The translations under genes and the position numbers were made by a program. DNA of 12,017 nt from Comamonadaceae bacterium. Its GTDB lineage: Bacteria; Pseudomonadota; Gammaproteobacteria; Burkholderiales; Burkholderiaceae_C. The stretch's first letter is position 1. The number at the start of each line of letters is the position of its first letter. The notes beneath the pieces are model-generated. The model was not told the origin of the DNA, made no database searches, and was given only the letters and a program-made list of their open reading frames with translations. The DNA lies in assembly GCA_947469815.1 (NCBI GenBank), contig CANIRI010000034.1, positions 1 to 12,017 of the forward strand. The letters run 5' to 3'. Below are positions 5,944 to 12,017 of the stretch, in pieces.

Positions 5944-5969
5944 ACCCGGGGCTTGCCCCGGGTTTTTTT
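5944..5969 (+). terminator. Intrinsic terminator of the porin gene
   Basis: ACCCGGGGC (5944-5952) and GCCCCGGGT (5955-5963) form a perfect GC-rich stem with a minimal loop, followed by seven T (5963-5969). It starts 35 bases after the porin stop. On the minus strand there is no T-run after the stem, so it is rightward-directed, though the stem may also slow transcription leaving galU. Confidence 0.92.
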
Positions 5970-5987
5970 ACGCTTGGGCGTTGGCGT

Positions 5988-6869
5988 TTACTGGCCGCGG
6001 CCAGCCAGCCAATCCGCAAACTCCCGCCCCACCTGCGGATGCATTTCCCCAAGATCAACTGTCGCCTGTAAAAACCCGAGCTTGCTGCCGCAGTCGTATC
6101 GCGCACCCGCGTAGCGGAAGGCAAACACTTTTTCACGGCGCAGCAGTTGCGCAATCGCGTCGGTGAGTTGGATCTCGCCTCCGGTGCCACGCGGCAAGTG
6201 CTCGAGCTCGGCAAAGATGCCCGGCGTCAGGATGTAGCGCCCCGCGACCGCCAGGGTGGACGGCGCATCTTCTGGCTTGGGCTTTTCCACAATGCCAGAA
6301 ATATCTACGACACCATCAGCCACAGCCTTACCCGAGACAATGCCGTAGCGCTGCGTGTGTTCGCGCGGCACGTCTTGCACCGCCAACACGCTGGCGCGCC
6401 AATGGGCGTATTGCGCCACCATTTGCTGCATGATCCCCACACCACCGGAAGGGGCCACCATCAGGTCATCGGCCAGCAAAACCGCAAACGGGTTCGGGCC
6501 CACCAGTTCTTTGGCGCACAGCACGGCATGCCCCAAGCCCAGGGCGCGCGGCTGGCGCACGTAGACGCAGGTCATGTCGTCAGGCGCGATGGAGCGGGCC
6601 ACCTGCAGCAGCTCGTGCTTGCCCGCGGCTTCGAGTTCACTCTCCAGCTCGTAGGCGGTATCAAAGTGGTCTTCTACGCTGCGCTTGGTGCGGCCTGTGA
6701 CGAAAATCATTTGGCGGATGCCGGCCGCATAGGCCTCTTCCACGGCGTACTGGATCAGCGGCTTGTCCACCACCGGCAGCATTTCTTTGGCCGAAGCTTT
6801 GGTGGCCGGCAGAAAGCGGCTGCCCAAACCGGCGATGGGGAAAACGGCTTTTTCAACTAAAGGCTTCAT
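5988..6869 (-). CDS. galU: UTP-glucose-1-phosphate uridylyltransferase
   Basis: GalU makes UDP-glucose from UTP and glucose 1-phosphate in the cytosol, supplying cell-surface polysaccharide and sugar interconversion. The 293-residue product has the full nucleotidyltransferase signature near the N-terminus ([11 protein letters not shown] at 14-24, then [14 protein letters not shown]), the metal-binding LLADDLM block, [13 protein letters not shown] and [14 protein letters not shown]. Length is close to E. coli GalU (302). The ATG at 6869 is the only start consistent with the [14 protein letters not shown] beginning; the Shine-Dalgarno is weak. It follows glmM by 63 bases in the same direction, so it may be the last gene of the ftsH-folP-glmM run or use its own promoter; TTGATC (6909-6904) with TAAATG (6887-6882) at a 16-base spacing is a weak candidate. 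Confidence 0.96.
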   Translation of the reverse strand: MKPLVEKAVFPIAGLGSRFLPATKASAKEMLPVVDKPLIQYAVEEAYAAGIRQMIFVTGRTKRSVEDHFDTAYELESELEAAGKHELLQVARSIAPDDMTCVYVRQPRALGLGHAVLCAKELVGPNPFAVLLADDLMVAPSGGVGIMQQMVAQYAHWRASVLAVQDVPREHTQRYGIVSGKAVADGVVDISGIVEKPKPEDAPSTLAVAGRYILTPGIFAELEHLPRGTGGEIQLTDAIAQLLRREKVFAFRYAGARYDCGSKLGFLQATVDLGEMHPQVGREFADWLAGRGQ

Positions 6870-6932
6870 ATCGCTCTATCCCATTTAGAAAGTGACACGC
6901 TCAGATCAAACGGCGCGCAGTCTGCACCATAT

Positions 6933-8264
6933 TCATGACGCAAACGCGTCGGCCAGTCGCTGCGCGCAAGCCTGCGCGTGCGCCGCCTCGCGCGCCTCCA
7001 CCATGACGCGCAGCAAAGGCTCGGTGCCGCTGGCGCGCACCAGCACCCGCCCCGCATCACCCAGTTCGGCCTCCACTTCGCGCAACACGCTTTGCGCCAG
7101 TGGGTTGCTTTGCCAGTCGTAGCCGACAGCAATGCGGACATTAATCAGCACCTGCGGAAACAGCGTCAATTCCGACAGCAGCTGCGCCAAGCTACGGCCA
7201 GCGCGCGTGCAGGCCGCCAGCACCGACAAGGCCGATATCACCCCGTCACCGGTGCTGTGCCTGTCCAGCGCGAGCAAATGCCCCGAACCCTCACCGCCCA
7301 GAATCCAACCGCGCTTGTCCAGTTCCTCGAGAACATAGCGATCGCCCACCTTGGCGCGCACAAACGCAATGCCACGCGCCCGCAACGCCAGCTCCACCGC
7401 CATATTGGTCATCAAAGTACCGACCACACCGGCCACCGCTTGACCCTGCAGCAAGCGTTCATGGACCAAGAGGTAGAGCAACTCATCACCGTTGTAGAGG
7501 CGACCCTGCCCGTCGACCACTTGCAGGCGGTCGGCGTCGCCATCCAGGGCAATCCCGTAATCGGCCTGCGCCACGCGCACAGCCGCGACCAGGGCCTGCG
7601 GATGGGTGGCGCCCACCTCTTTGTTGATGTTCATGCCGTCTGGCGCGCAACCGATGGTGCTCACCTGCGCGCCGAGTTCGCGCAACACGGTGGGGGCGAC
7701 CTGGTAGGCCGCGCCGTGGGCCGCATCCACGACCAGCTTCAGACCTTTGAGCGTCAAATCTGCCGGGAATGCGCTTTTGCAAAATTCAATGTAGCGCCCG
7801 GCGGCGTCATTGAGTCGCCGGGATTTACCCAGATGCGCAGAGTCCACCCAGGCCGGCTCCTGCTCCAACATGGCTTCCACATCGCGCTCCCATGCGTCGG
7901 ACAGTTTGCTACCGTGGGCGCTGAAGAACTTGATGCCGTTATCCGCAAACGGGTTGTGGCTGGCGCTGATGACCACACCCAGTGCGGCGCGCTGCGCCCG
8001 CGTCAAAAACGCCACGCCGGGCGTGGGCAAGGGGCCCAGCAACACCACATCGACACCAGCGGAATTGAAGCCGCTTTCCATGGCGCTTTCCAGCATGTAG
8101 CCGCTGATGCGCGTGTCTTTGCCGATCAGCACCGTGGGCCGCTCCTCGCTTCGCTTGAGCACGCGGCCCACCGCGTGGGCCAGGCGCAAGACAAAGTCTG
8201 GCGTGATCGGCGCAACACCCACGGTGCCGCGGATGCCATCGGTTCCAAAATAGTGTCTGCTCAT
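6933..8264 (-). CDS. glmM: Phosphoglucosamine mutase
   Basis: GlmM converts glucosamine 6-phosphate to glucosamine 1-phosphate, the step before GlmU in UDP-GlcNAc synthesis for peptidoglycan and lipid A. The 443-residue product matches family length (E. coli 445). Visible landmarks are GTDGIRG at 7-13, the phosphoserine loop [12 protein letters not shown] with Ser102, the Mg loop DGDADR at 241-246 (many relatives have DGDGDR), the sugar-binding GEGSGH loop and the C-terminal phosphate-binding RASGTEP. All domains are intact. The start at 8264 gives the normal [11 protein letters not shown]-terminus; no good Shine-Dalgarno is visible. Only 21 bases separate it from folP, the classic folP-glmM arrangement, so translation may rely on coupling. 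Confidence 0.97.
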   Translation of the reverse strand: MSRHYFGTDGIRGTVGVAPITPDFVLRLAHAVGRVLKRSEERPTVLIGKDTRISGYMLESAMESGFNSAGVDVVLLGPLPTPGVAFLTRAQRAALGVVISASHNPFADNGIKFFSAHGSKLSDAWERDVEAMLEQEPAWVDSAHLGKSRRLNDAAGRYIEFCKSAFPADLTLKGLKLVVDAAHGAAYQVAPTVLRELGAQVSTIGCAPDGMNINKEVGATHPQALVAAVRVAQADYGIALDGDADRLQVVDGQGRLYNGDELLYLLVHERLLQGQAVAGVVGTLMTNMAVELALRARGIAFVRAKVGDRYVLEELDKRGWILGGEGSGHLLALDRHSTGDGVISALSVLAACTRAGRSLAQLLSELTLFPQVLINVRIAVGYDWQSNPLAQSVLREVEAELGDAGRVLVRASGTEPLLRVMVEAREAAHAQACAQRLADAFAS

Positions 8265-8285
8265 AGTCTGATCATCGTCTGTCTG

Positions 8286-9164
8286 TTATGGCGCGGTCCG
8301 CGTGTCTTGGCTGTGCATGGCCGACCATATCGCCAGCCCTTGCTTGGTAGCGGCTACATCATGCACGCGCAACACCCGCGCGCCGCGCTCCACGGCCAGC
8401 ACCGCAGCGGCTACGCTGGCCGTCAAGCGGCTGCCGTCGCCCAATGCGGCAGCCGAGGCCAGTGATGACTTGCGCGACCAACCGGCCAGCAGCGGGTAGC
8501 CGAGCGCAAGTAGCTCACGCTGTCGCGCCAGCAAAGCAAAGTTTTGCGCCACGGTTTTGCCAAAGCCGATGCCGTAGTCCAGACAGATGCGCGCGCGGGC
8601 CACGCCCGCCGCTTCCAAGGCCAACGCCGCTCCACGCAAAAACTGCGCAACCTGCGGTACAGCGTCACCTTCCATGGGCGCGGTTTGCATGGTTTGCGGC
8701 TCGCGGTGCATGTGCATCAGGCAGACACCGCATGAACCGTGTTGGGCGATCACTTCGGCTGCGTTGGCGGCGCTGGGCGATACGCCCACGCCGGCTCCGT
8801 GCCAGCGCATAGCCCACACGTCATTGATGATGTCCGCGCCCGCGTCCAGCGCCCATTGCATGACCTGCGGCTTGTAGGTGTCCACAGAAATAGGCACGCC
8901 CAGGGTCAGTGCATGCTGCAAAACGGGTTGCACACGCGCCCACTCGTCCTCGGCGCTGACAGGCTGCGCACCGGGGCGGGTGGACTCGCCTCCGATATCG
9001 AGCATGTCCGCGCCCTCTTGCAGTAATTGCTCGCAGTGAGCCCGCGCTGCATCCACCGCAAAGTGCCGCCCGCCATCGGAGAAAGAGTCGGGCGTGACAT
9101 TGACGATGCCCATCACCCGGGGCCGCAACAGGTCAACTTGGAAGCGGGTGGTTTGCCAAAACAT
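8286..9164 (-). CDS. folP: Dihydropteroate synthase
   Basis: FolP joins p-aminobenzoate to hydroxymethyl-dihydropterin pyrophosphate in folate synthesis and is the sulfonamide target. The 292-residue TIM-barrel protein has the two pterin-site signatures, MGIVNVTPDSFSDGG (18-32) and DIGGESTRPGA (56-66), then DIINDVWA (111-118), CLMHMHREPQTMQ, GIGFGK (198-203), the GWSRKSS loop (Ser230-Arg231-Lys232) and RVHDV near the end. The loop usually written DPGIGFGK reads DYGIGFGK here (Tyr197), a mild departure. The ATG at 9164 is the likely start, but the 14 bases before it (C/A-rich) contain no Shine-Dalgarno and follow directly on the U-run of an intrinsic terminator. It is followed by glmM after 21 bases. 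Confidence 0.96.
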   Translation of the reverse strand: MFWQTTRFQVDLLRPRVMGIVNVTPDSFSDGGRHFAVDAARAHCEQLLQEGADMLDIGGESTRPGAQPVSAEDEWARVQPVLQHALTLGVPISVDTYKPQVMQWALDAGADIINDVWAMRWHGAGVGVSPSAANAAEVIAQHGSCGVCLMHMHREPQTMQTAPMEGDAVPQVAQFLRGAALALEAAGVARARICLDYGIGFGKTVAQNFALLARQRELLALGYPLLAGWSRKSSLASAAALGDGSRLTASVAAAVLAVERGARVLRVHDVAATKQGLAIWSAMHSQDTRTAP

Positions 9165-9178
9165 GGTGTGTGGTGGTC

Positions 9179-9204
9179 AAAAAAACGGGGCTGTGAAGCC
9201 CCGT
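9179..9204 (-). terminator. Intrinsic terminator or attenuator between ftsH and folP
   Basis: On the minus strand ACGGGGCT (9204-9197) pairs with AGCCCCGT (9192-9185) around a four-base loop, followed by a run of seven T (9185-9179). It begins 21 bases after the ftsH stop and the T-run ends 14 bases before the folP ATG. On the plus strand there is no T-run after the stem, so it is directed leftward only. It should end much of the ftsH mRNA and leave folP-glmM to read-through or regulated antitermination. Confidence 0.85.
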
Positions 9205-9225
9205 GCGGTTGAGTCGGCCCGGCGC

Positions 9226-11151
9226 TTAGGCAGCGGTCGGTTCCACCGGTGGCACCACGGCAGTCGTCGCGGGCGCAGAGCCGCCACTGTCGCCACCGCT
9301 GGTGGGCGGACGCGGTGACCAGTCTTTGTTCACACGCGGCTCACGCCCAGCCATGATGTCGTCGAGCTGCTCGCTGTCAATGGTTTCCCACTCCAGCAGG
9401 GCTTTGGCCATGGCGTGCATCTTGTCCTGGTTGTCTTCAATCAGCTTGCGAGCCAAAGCGTATTGCTGGTCGATGATGCGGCGCACCTCGGCGTCCACCT
9501 TTTGCATGGTTTGCTCGCTCATGGACGTGGTCTTGGTGACCGAGCGCCCCAAGAAAACTTCGCCTTCGTTTTCGGCGTAGACCATGGGGCCCAGCGCCTC
9601 GGTCATGCCGTAACGCGTGACCATGTCGCGGGCGATCTGAGTGGCGCGCTCAAAGTCATTGCTGGCACCGGTGGTCATTTGTTTCATGAACACCTCTTCG
9701 GCAATCCGGCCACCGAACAACATGCTGATCTGGTTCAGCATGTAGTCGCTGTCGTAGGAATAACGGTCTTGCGCGGGCAGGCTCATGGTGACGCCCAACG
9801 CACGGCCGCGCGGGATGATGGTGACCTTGTGCACCGGGTCGCATTTGGGCAGCAACTTGCCGATCAGCGCGTGCCCCGACTCGTGGTATGCCGTGTTGCG
9901 GCGCTCTTCCTCAGGCATGACCATGCTCTTGCGCTCGGGGCCCATAAGGATTTTGTCCTTGGCCTTCTCGAAGTCTTGCATCTCCACCACGCGGGCGTTG
10001 CGCCGCGCGGCCATCAATGCGGCCTCGTTGCACAGATTGGCCAAATCAGCGCCAGACATGCCAGGCGTGCCGCGCGCGATCACGCTGGGGTTCACATCCT
10101 GGCCTGCCGGGATTTTGCGCATATGCACCGCCAAAATCTGCTCGCGGCCACGGATATCGGGAAGGGTCACGTAGACCTGGCGGTCAAAGCGGCCAGGGCG
10201 CAAGAGCGCGGCGTCCAAAATGTCCGGGCGGTTGGTCGCCGCCACGACGATGACGCCCAAGTTGGTCTCAAAGCCGTCCATCTCAACCAGCATCTGATTC
10301 AGGGTTTGTTCGCGTTCATCGTTACCGCCACCCAAGCCTGCGCCACGCTGGCGACCGACCGCGTCAATCTCGTCAATGAAAATAATGCAAGGGGCGTTTT
10401 TCTTGGCGTTGTCGAACATGTCGCGTACGCGCGAGGCACCGACGCCGACAAACATTTCCACAAAGTCGGAACCCGAGATGCTGAAAAACGGCACTTTGGC
10501 CTCGCCGGCAATCGACTTGGCCAGCAGGGTTTTGCCGGTGCCCGGAGGGCCAACCAACAGCAAGCCACGGGGGATACGGCCACCGAGTTTTTGGAACTTG
10601 GTCGGATCTTTCAAAAAGTCGACCACTTCCTTCACTTCTTCCTTGGCCTCATCGCAACCGGCCACGTCGGCAAACGTCACCTGGTTGTTGTTCTCGTCCA
10701 TCATGCGGGCCTTGCTTTTACCGAAACTGAAAGGCCCGCCTTTTCCACCGCCCTGCATCTGCCGCATGAAATAAACCCAGACGCCGATCAAAAGCAGCAT
10801 GGGGCCCCAGCTCACCAAGAGGGTCATCAGCAGCGAACCCTCTTCACGGGCCTTGACTTCAAATTTCACACCGTTGTTAATCAGGTCGCCGACCAAGCCA
10901 CGGTCCAAATAAGTTGCAATCGTGCGGATACGGCTGTCATCGATACGCACCGCAACAATCTCTGTGCCGCCCTGTGCCTCTTGGATCACAGCGCTTTTGA
11001 TCTGCTTGCTGCGAACTTCATCTAAAAAGTCGGAATAGCCCAGCGTGCTCGCCCCAGACACACCATGGGTATCGAATTGTTTGAACACGGTGAACAGCAC
11101 CAAGCCGACCACCAGCCAAACGGCAACTTTAGAAAACCACTGATTGTTCAA
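9226..11151 (-). CDS. ftsH: ATP-dependent zinc metalloprotease FtsH
   Basis: FtsH is the hexameric inner-membrane AAA+ protease that degrades damaged membrane proteins and regulators such as sigma-32 and LpxC. The 641-residue product has a first membrane helix at about residues 9-26, a periplasmic domain to about 105, a second helix at about 107-130, Walker A GPPGTGKT (201-208), Walker B IIFIDE (256-261), the second region of homology ([20 protein letters not shown]), the zinc site HESGH (423-427) and a Pro/Gly/Ser/Ala-rich tail. The start is set at TTG 11151, with GGAG (11161-11158) six bases upstream and an N-terminus ([14 protein letters not shown]) like relatives. A longer start at TTG 11163 would place that GGAG inside the gene. 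A heat-shock-type promoter precedes it at the rlmE junction. Confidence 0.97.
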   Translation of the reverse strand: MNNQWFSKVAVWLVVGLVLFTVFKQFDTHGVSGASTLGYSDFLDEVRSKQIKSAVIQEAQGGTEIVAVRIDDSRIRTIATYLDRGLVGDLINNGVKFEVKAREEGSLLMTLLVSWGPMLLLIGVWVYFMRQMQGGGKGGPFSFGKSKARMMDENNNQVTFADVAGCDEAKEEVKEVVDFLKDPTKFQKLGGRIPRGLLLVGPPGTGKTLLAKSIAGEAKVPFFSISGSDFVEMFVGVGASRVRDMFDNAKKNAPCIIFIDEIDAVGRQRGAGLGGGNDEREQTLNQMLVEMDGFETNLGVIVVAATNRPDILDAALLRPGRFDRQVYVTLPDIRGREQILAVHMRKIPAGQDVNPSVIARGTPGMSGADLANLCNEAALMAARRNARVVEMQDFEKAKDKILMGPERKSMVMPEEERRNTAYHESGHALIGKLLPKCDPVHKVTIIPRGRALGVTMSLPAQDRYSYDSDYMLNQISMLFGGRIAEEVFMKQMTTGASNDFERATQIARDMVTRYGMTEALGPMVYAENEGEVFLGRSVTKTTSMSEQTMQKVDAEVRRIIDQQYALARKLIEDNQDKMHAMAKALLEWETIDSEQLDDIMAGREPRVNKDWSPRPPTSGGDSGGSAPATTAVVPPVEPTAA

Positions 11152-11210
11152 GCGAAACTCCAAAAAGGGCGCGGGCTGGCAAGTGTACGCACAGCGGGCC
11201 GCCCCGGGAC

Positions 11211-11237
11211 AGATGGGGTCATTTTAGGCATTTCAAC
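11211..11237 (-). promoter_or_regulatory. Sigma-32 (heat-shock) type promoter for ftsH
   Basis: On the minus strand GTTGAA (11237-11232) is followed after exactly 13 bases by CCCCATCT (11218-11211). The sigma-32 consensus is CTTGAA, 13-15 bases, CCCCATNT, so the -35 matches five of six and the -10 all seven fixed positions. The -35 overlaps the rlmE stop codon. Initiation near 11204 would give a leader of about 53 bases to the ftsH TTG. ftsH is heat-induced through sigma-32 in E. coli, which fits. Confidence 0.7.
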
Positions 11238-11892
11238 CCTGGCGCAGCCCTATGGCCACCAAAAAGGTCTCTGAGGAGCGGTCACGCGAGGCTTTGGGTT
11301 TGTGCGGTTTGACATGCAAAAAGGCCTGGCGCAATCGCCGCAATACCGGGTCATAGCCTGCGCCATGGAAGACCTTGGCCACCAAAGCACCGCCCGGTTG
11401 CATGTGGCTCTGGGCGAATTCGGCCGCCAGTTCCACCAGCTCTTCCATCCGCGCCGCGTCCGCTGAGGCGATTCCCGAGAGGTTGGGCGCCATATCGGAG
11501 ACCACCAGATCGACCTGCCGCCCCGCCAAAGCCGCCTGCAACTGCTCCAACACGGCGGCCTCGCGGAAGTCGCCCTGGATAAAGTGCACCCCCTCGATCG
11601 GGTCCATGGGCAGAACGTCCAAACCCACAATCGTGCCGTCCAGCGCGCCCGCAGCGGCACCGCCGGGTGCCAGACGGCGGCGCAAATACTGGCTCCAGGC
11701 GCCGGGCGCGCAGCCCAGATCCACGACAAACTGGCCTGGACGGACCAGGCCAAAGGCCTCGTCGATTTCCTTGAGTTTGTAGGCTGCGCGCGCGCGGTAA
11801 CCCTCGCGCTGCGCCAATTTGACGTAGGGGTCGTTGATATGGTCATGCAGCCAGGCCTTGTTGACCTTGCTGCTGCTGGTTCTGGTTTTCAT
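11233..11892 (-). CDS. rlmE: 23S rRNA 2'-O-ribose methyltransferase RlmE
   Basis: RlmE (FtsJ/RrmJ) methylates the 2'-OH of a uridine (U2552 in E. coli) in the A-loop of 23S rRNA on the large subunit and is a heat-shock protein in E. coli. The 219-residue product has the SAM-binding motif [15 protein letters not shown] (56-70) and the complete catalytic set Lys39, Asp133 (SDMAPN), Lys173 (VAKVFHGAG) and Glu208. A basic N-terminus ([14 protein letters not shown]) precedes the HINDPYVK block typical of the family. An insert rich in Ala/Gly near residues 75-86 is slightly longer than in E. coli (209 residues). The start at 11892 has a weak GAAAG upstream. Its start lies only 27 bases from the divergent yhbY start, so its promoter must overlap yhbY coding sequence. 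Confidence 0.96.
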   Translation of the reverse strand: MKTRTSSSKVNKAWLHDHINDPYVKLAQREGYRARAAYKLKEIDEAFGLVRPGQFVVDLGCAPGAWSQYLRRRLAPGGAAAGALDGTIVGLDVLPMDPIEGVHFIQGDFREAAVLEQLQAALAGRQVDLVVSDMAPNLSGIASADAARMEELVELAAEFAQSHMQPGGALVAKVFHGAGYDPVLRRLRQAFLHVKPHKPKASRDRSSETFLVAIGLRQG

Positions 11893-11913
11893 AGACTTTC
11901 AAACAGGGATAAT
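11886..11913 (+). promoter_or_regulatory. Candidate promoter of yhbY, possibly leaderless
   Basis: TTTTCA (11886-11891) and GATAAT (11908-11913) with a 16-base spacer make a fair sigma-70 promoter. Transcription would begin at about 11919-11921, right at the yhbY ATG (11920), giving a leaderless or nearly leaderless mRNA. Alternatively AGGGA (11905-11909) could act as a Shine-Dalgarno for a transcript starting further upstream. GGATAA (11907-11912) and TTATCC (11927-11932) form a short dyad over the same spot. Confidence 0.35.
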
Positions 11914-11919
11914 GCCCTT

Positions 11920-12017
11920 ATGCCCCTTATCCAACTCACACCCGCCGAGCGCAAAGTCCACCGGGCCGAAGCGCACCACCTGGATCCTGTGGTCATGGTC
12001 GGCGGCGACGGTCTGAC
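11920..12017 (+). CDS. yhbY: YhbY-type RNA-binding protein, 5' part only
   Basis: The first 32 codons of a CRS1/YhbY-domain protein; the rest is beyond the right edge. YhbY is a small (about 100 residues) RNA-binding protein associated with pre-50S ribosomal particles. The visible sequence MPLIQLTPAERKVHRAEAHH, continuing into HLDPVVMVGGDGL, is the family N-terminus, including the helix with LTPAERK and the GG-x-GL turn. The ATG at 11920 gives exactly the normal beginning. Its divergent placement against rlmE-ftsH is the standard proteobacterial arrangement and confirms the identification. A second ATG at 11912 is out of frame. Confidence 0.92.
   Translation, partial: MPLIQLTPAERKVHRAEAHHLDPVVMVGGDGL

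Noticed and set aside
6147..6860. Open frame of 237 codons on the plus strand opposite galU
   Set aside because: Entirely antisense to galU, with no ribosome site or domain.
6978..8465. Long open frame on the plus strand opposite glmM (495 codons)
   Set aside because: It is antisense to a fully intact glmM, its translation is rich in His, Arg, Gln and Ala with no recognisable domain, and long antisense frames are common in GC-rich genes.
9415..11025. Long open frame on the plus strand opposite ftsH (536 codons)
   Set aside because: Same situation: a shadow of the conserved ftsH reading frame with His/Ala/Gln-rich, low-information translation.

Overview
The window looks like chromosomal DNA of a betaproteobacterium, most likely a Comamonadaceae member (Rhodoferax/Polaromonas-like). 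The grounds are high GC, the yhbY / rlmE-ftsH-folP-glmM block, the FtsH N-terminus (MNNQWFSK...), a Gram-negative trimeric-type porin, and a phosphonate C-P lyase gene beside a DUF1045 gene and phnN. The assignment is by recognition only; no search was run. No tRNA, rRNA, CRISPR array, insertion sequence or phage gene was seen.

Layout. Positions 1-1625 belong to a phosphonate (C-P lyase) locus. The 5' end of phnG runs off the left edge on the minus strand. Divergent from it are a DUF1045 2H-phosphoesterase gene and phnN, overlapping by four bases. Positions 1651-5908 hold a cytosolic LpxH-like metallophosphoesterase (minus), a DUF4743/Nudix hydrolase (plus), an exported metallophosphoesterase-like protein with an altered metal-site pattern (minus), and a porin (plus) ending in a textbook terminator. 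Positions 5988-11892 are a run of minus-strand housekeeping genes: rlmE, ftsH, folP, glmM, galU in transcription order. yhbY starts divergently at the right edge.

How they fit together. C-P lyase releases phosphate from alkylphosphonates and leaves 5-phosphoribosyl 1,2-cyclic phosphate. A cyclic phosphodiesterase and PhnN then return this to PRPP. No phnP is visible here, and the DUF1045 protein coupled to phnN is a plausible stand-in. Three weak Pho-box-like sites precede phnG, the Nudix gene and the exported phosphoesterase gene, which would fit a phosphate-starvation theme over the left 4.7 kb; each alone is marginal. In the right half, GlmM and GalU feed nucleotide-sugar synthesis, FolP makes folate precursors, FtsH is the membrane quality-control protease, and RlmE and YhbY act on 23S rRNA and the ribosome.

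The most interesting signals are regulatory: a strong sigma-32-type promoter between rlmE and ftsH, an intrinsic terminator wedged just in front of folP, a hairpin that hides the ribosome binding site of the exported phosphoesterase, nested inverted repeats upstream of the porin, and two tandem hairpins at the 3' end of the Nudix gene. I did not find a clear new multi-gene system; the closest candidate is the DUF1045-PhnN pair as an alternative end to the C-P lyase pathway.
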